From assembly GCF_000424065.1 (NCBI RefSeq), contig NZ_AUJE01000014.1:1-64000 (forward strand): a stretch of 64,000 nt of DNA, written 5' to 3'. Source of the stretch: Selenomonas ruminantium subsp. ruminantium ATCC 12561. Its GTDB lineage: Bacteria > Bacillota > Negativicutes > Selenomonadales > Selenomonadaceae. The notes beneath the pieces were generated by a model, which worked only from the letters and a program-made list of their open reading frames with translations, was not told the DNA's origin and did no database searches. Of this stretch, positions 62,155 through 64,000 are shown in pieces (position 1 is the stretch's first letter; each line of letters starts with the position of its first letter). The position numbers and the translations under genes are program-made.

Positions 62155-63057
62155 ATGCATTTAGAGGAAGGCCGGGTAATCAAGGCCTATAACAGCTTCT
62201 TCTATGTACAGACGGAAACGGAGCTTGTTTCCTGCAAGCTTCGTGGTAAGTTTAAAAAGACCCGCAAGAGTCAAGGGGTAGTGCCAGGAGACAAGGTGCT
62301 TATCGGCAGATTGCCCGATGGCACAGGCGTGGTGGAAGAACAGCTGCCAAGGGCGAGCCTGCTGCGCCGTCCGGCAGTTGCTAACGTAACACAGGTGATT
62401 TTGACCTTTGCTGCCGCTCAGCCGGATTTACATCCGCTGCTTTTAAACCGTTTTTTGGTGCTGGCCGAGTGGTCGGGGCTGAAAAATATCCTGATTTGCG
62501 TCAATAAGACGGATTTGTACAGTGGTGACAGCGCAGCCTTTTTGCAGCTCTATGAGCAGGCAGGCTATCGGGTTCTGCGTGTGTCGGCCAAGGAAAATCT
62601 GGGTATTGATGAATTGCGGCAGGCACTAGCCGGCGAGACGACGGTTTTTGCCGGACCGTCCGGTGTGGGTAAATCCTCGCTGCTCAATGCAATTGATGCG
62701 AATTTATCCTTAGCGACAGGGCAGGTCAGTGATAAAATTAAGCGTGGGCGGCATACCACCCGCGTAGCTGAGCTTTTGCCCTATGAGCAGGGCTTTATCG
62801 TGGATACGCCGGGCTTTAGTGCAATGGAACTGGGCGAAATTCCCCTTGACGAACTGGCAGGCTTTTTCCCGGAATTCCGACCCTATTTAGGGCAGTGCCG
62901 CTTTGCTCCCTGCAGCCATACCCATGAGCCGGATTGCGGCATCAAGGCTGCCTGGGAAGCTGGGGAGATTTCGCAGGAACGCTACGAGGCCTATCAGACC
63001 ATTTATAAGGAAATACAGGAAGCGCAACAATTGAAACGAAAGAAGGAATACAAATGA
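62155..63057 (+). CDS. rsgA: Small ribosomal subunit biogenesis GTPase RsgA
   Basis: Circularly permuted GTPase for late 30S maturation. 300 residues. N-terminal OB fold (EEGRVIKAYNSFFYV), permuted G motifs NKTD (G4), FAGPSGVGKSSLLN (G1) and DTPGFSAMEL (G3), and C-terminal zinc site CRFAPCSHTHEPDC. Follows the kinase, as prkC-cpgA in Bacillus. Confidence 0.97.
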   Translation: MHLEEGRVIKAYNSFFYVQTETELVSCKLRGKFKKTRKSQGVVPGDKVLIGRLPDGTGVVEEQLPRASLLRRPAVANVTQVILTFAAAQPDLHPLLLNRFLVLAEWSGLKNILICVNKTDLYSGDSAAFLQLYEQAGYRVLRVSAKENLGIDELRQALAGETTVFAGPSGVGKSSLLNAIDANLSLATGQVSDKIKRGRHTTRVAELLPYEQGFIVDTPGFSAMELGEIPLDELAGFFPEFRPYLGQCRFAPCSHTHEPDCGIKAAWEAGEISQERYEAYQTIYKEIQEAQQLKRKKEYK

Positions 63058-63698
63058 TTAAGATTGCACCCTCCATTTTGTCGGCAGATTTTGCTCATCT
63101 GGCTGATGAAGTAAAGAAGGTTACAGATGCCGGTGCTGAATACATCCACATTGATGTTATGGACGGCAGTTTTGTGCCGAACATCACTTTGGGCTCATTG
63201 GTTGTTAAATCTTTGCGCCCGACCAGCAAGGCGATTTTTGATGTACACCTGATGGTGGAACATCCGGAAACGCATATTGAAACCTTTGCCGAGGCCGGTG
63301 CGGATATCATCACCTTCCATTGGGAAGCTGCCCGTCATCATCACCGCATTATTCAGCAGATTAAGGCCGCTGGCTGCAAAGTGGGTATTGCGCTGAATCC
63401 GGGCACGCCGCTCGCCATGATTGAAGAAATCTTGCCCGATGTGGATATGGTGCTCATTATGACGGTAAACCCGGGCTTTGGCGGACAGAAGTTTATCGAA
63501 TCCCAACTCGAAAAAATCCATATGCTCTATCATACGATTAAGGATATGGGCTTTACCTGTGATATCGAAGTTGATGGCGGCATCAATGCTGAAACCAGCA
63601 AGCTGGTGCAGGAAGCTGGTGCCAATGTTTTGGTAGCTGGTTCGGCTGTCTATGGTGCTGAAGATGTAGCGGCAGCCATCAAGGCAATCCGCGGTTAA
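63054..63698 (+). CDS. rpe: Ribulose-phosphate 3-epimerase
   Basis: Pentose phosphate pathway TIM-barrel epimerase. 214 residues. IAPSILSADFAHL, YIHIDVMDGSFVPNITLG, DVHLMVEHPE, HWEAARHHHR, ALNPGTPLAMIEE, LIMTVNPGFGGQKFI and EVDGGINAETS are complete. ATGA overlap with rsgA. Confidence 0.97.
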   Translation: MIKIAPSILSADFAHLADEVKKVTDAGAEYIHIDVMDGSFVPNITLGSLVVKSLRPTSKAIFDVHLMVEHPETHIETFAEAGADIITFHWEAARHHHRIIQQIKAAGCKVGIALNPGTPLAMIEEILPDVDMVLIMTVNPGFGGQKFIESQLEKIHMLYHTIKDMGFTCDIEVDGGINAETSKLVQEAGANVLVAGSAVYGAEDVAAAIKAIRG

Positions 63699-63715
63699 TT
63701 AAGGAGAGGTAAGAA

Positions 63716-64000
63716 ATGGCAAAAGAAAAAGCAGTAGTTCTGCTCTCCGGCGGCCTGGACAGCTGTACCTGTATGGCTGTGGCCAAGGAAGCTGGCTATG
63801 AAGTATATCCCATCAGCTTTAACTATCATCAGCGTCATAGCATTGAGCTCGAAGGGGCGAAGAAAATCGCGAAGTTCTACGATGTGCCCAAACATTTGAT
63901 TATCGAAACCAATATGGAGGCTATTGGCGGCTCGGCGCTGACCGACAGTCATATCGAGGTGCCGGACGGGGATGTGAACCGGGATGATGTGCCCATTACC
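63716..64000 (+). CDS. queC: 7-cyano-7-deazaguanine synthase, 3' end outside window
   Basis: Makes preQ0 for queuosine tRNA modification, ATP-dependent. Only the first 95 codons are in view: KAVVLLSGGLDSCTCMAVAKEAGYEVYPISFNYHQRHSIELEGAKKIA, with the PP-loop SGGLDS and the QueC NYHQRHSIEL motif. ATG 63716 has aaggagaggt upstream. Last visible gene of the operon. Confidence 0.93.
   Translation, partial: MAKEKAVVLLSGGLDSCTCMAVAKEAGYEVYPISFNYHQRHSIELEGAKKIAKFYDVPKHLIIETNMEAIGGSALTDSHIEVPDGDVNRDDVPIT

Noticed and set aside
1-64000. CRISPR arrays, tRNA genes, rRNA genes, insertion sequences
   Set aside because: Looked for repeat-spacer patterns, tRNA-like arms and transposase motifs by eye; none seen.

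Overview
The window looks like a chromosomal segment of a diderm Firmicute of the class Negativicutes, most like Selenomonas or a close relative. It mixes typical Firmicute genes (Rex, SepF, a T-box valine leader, def-fmt-rsmB-rlmN, PrkC-type kinase followed by rsgA and rpe) with a complete Wzy-dependent O-antigen or capsule locus (WbaP, Wzz, Wzx, Wzy, plus an O-antigen-ligase-like protein), which implies an outer membrane. The genus is inferred; no rRNA gene is present. No tRNA, rRNA, CRISPR array, phage or insertion sequence was seen.

Positions 1-25213 are the polysaccharide locus, almost entirely on the + strand and mosaic in composition. WbaP (cut by the window edge) starts it. A very AT-rich block follows (about 906-12240) with glycosyltransferases, Wzz, a CDP-glycerol-type glycerophosphotransferase, a three-gene glycerol-phosphate activation module (dehydrogenase, cytidylyltransferase-like, HAD phosphatase-like) and Wzy. 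A higher-GC block (12248-16446) pairs FdtA/FdtB, which make a dTDP-3-amino-3,6-dideoxyhexose, with a GNAT transferase and a small fatty-acid-like set (ACP, ketoreductase, KAS III). That set could make the acyl group placed on the amino sugar. An AT-rich acyltransferase and Wzx follow, then a broken rmlA fragment, CapE-CapG-CapF for UDP-L-FucNAc, and RmlA-RmlC-RmlB. GalU follows from its own promoter region.

Positions 26205-38500 hold housekeeping genes: two DUF445 membrane proteins, a T-box-controlled valS, folC, an O-antigen-ligase-like protein with a long acidic tail, rex, sepF and an M20 aminoacylhistidine dipeptidase. Between 37811 and 38526 there is no gene. Instead there is a roughly 610-bp quasi-palindrome made of two inverted copies of a structured repeat. 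Each copy has its own self-complementary arms, and the arms differ in sequence between copies. This is the least explained part of the window.

Positions 38527-49722 carry two radical SAM proteins, a Cache-HAMP-GGDEF protein, a catalytically degenerate AdoMet-decarboxylase-like protein on the - strand, ispE, a GntR/FadR regulator, glmU, prs, a Crp/Fnr regulator and lgt (- strand). A near-perfect CRP-type site precedes prs.

Positions 49851-64000 appear to be one long + strand operon: pepT, def, fmt, DUF116, rsmB, rlmN, two FHA proteins, a PP2C phosphatase, a RodA/FtsW protein, a class B PBP, a PASTA kinase, rsgA, rpe and the start of queC. It links translation start, ribosome maturation and phospho-controlled cell-wall growth. 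All calls come from reading the sequence; no database search was run.
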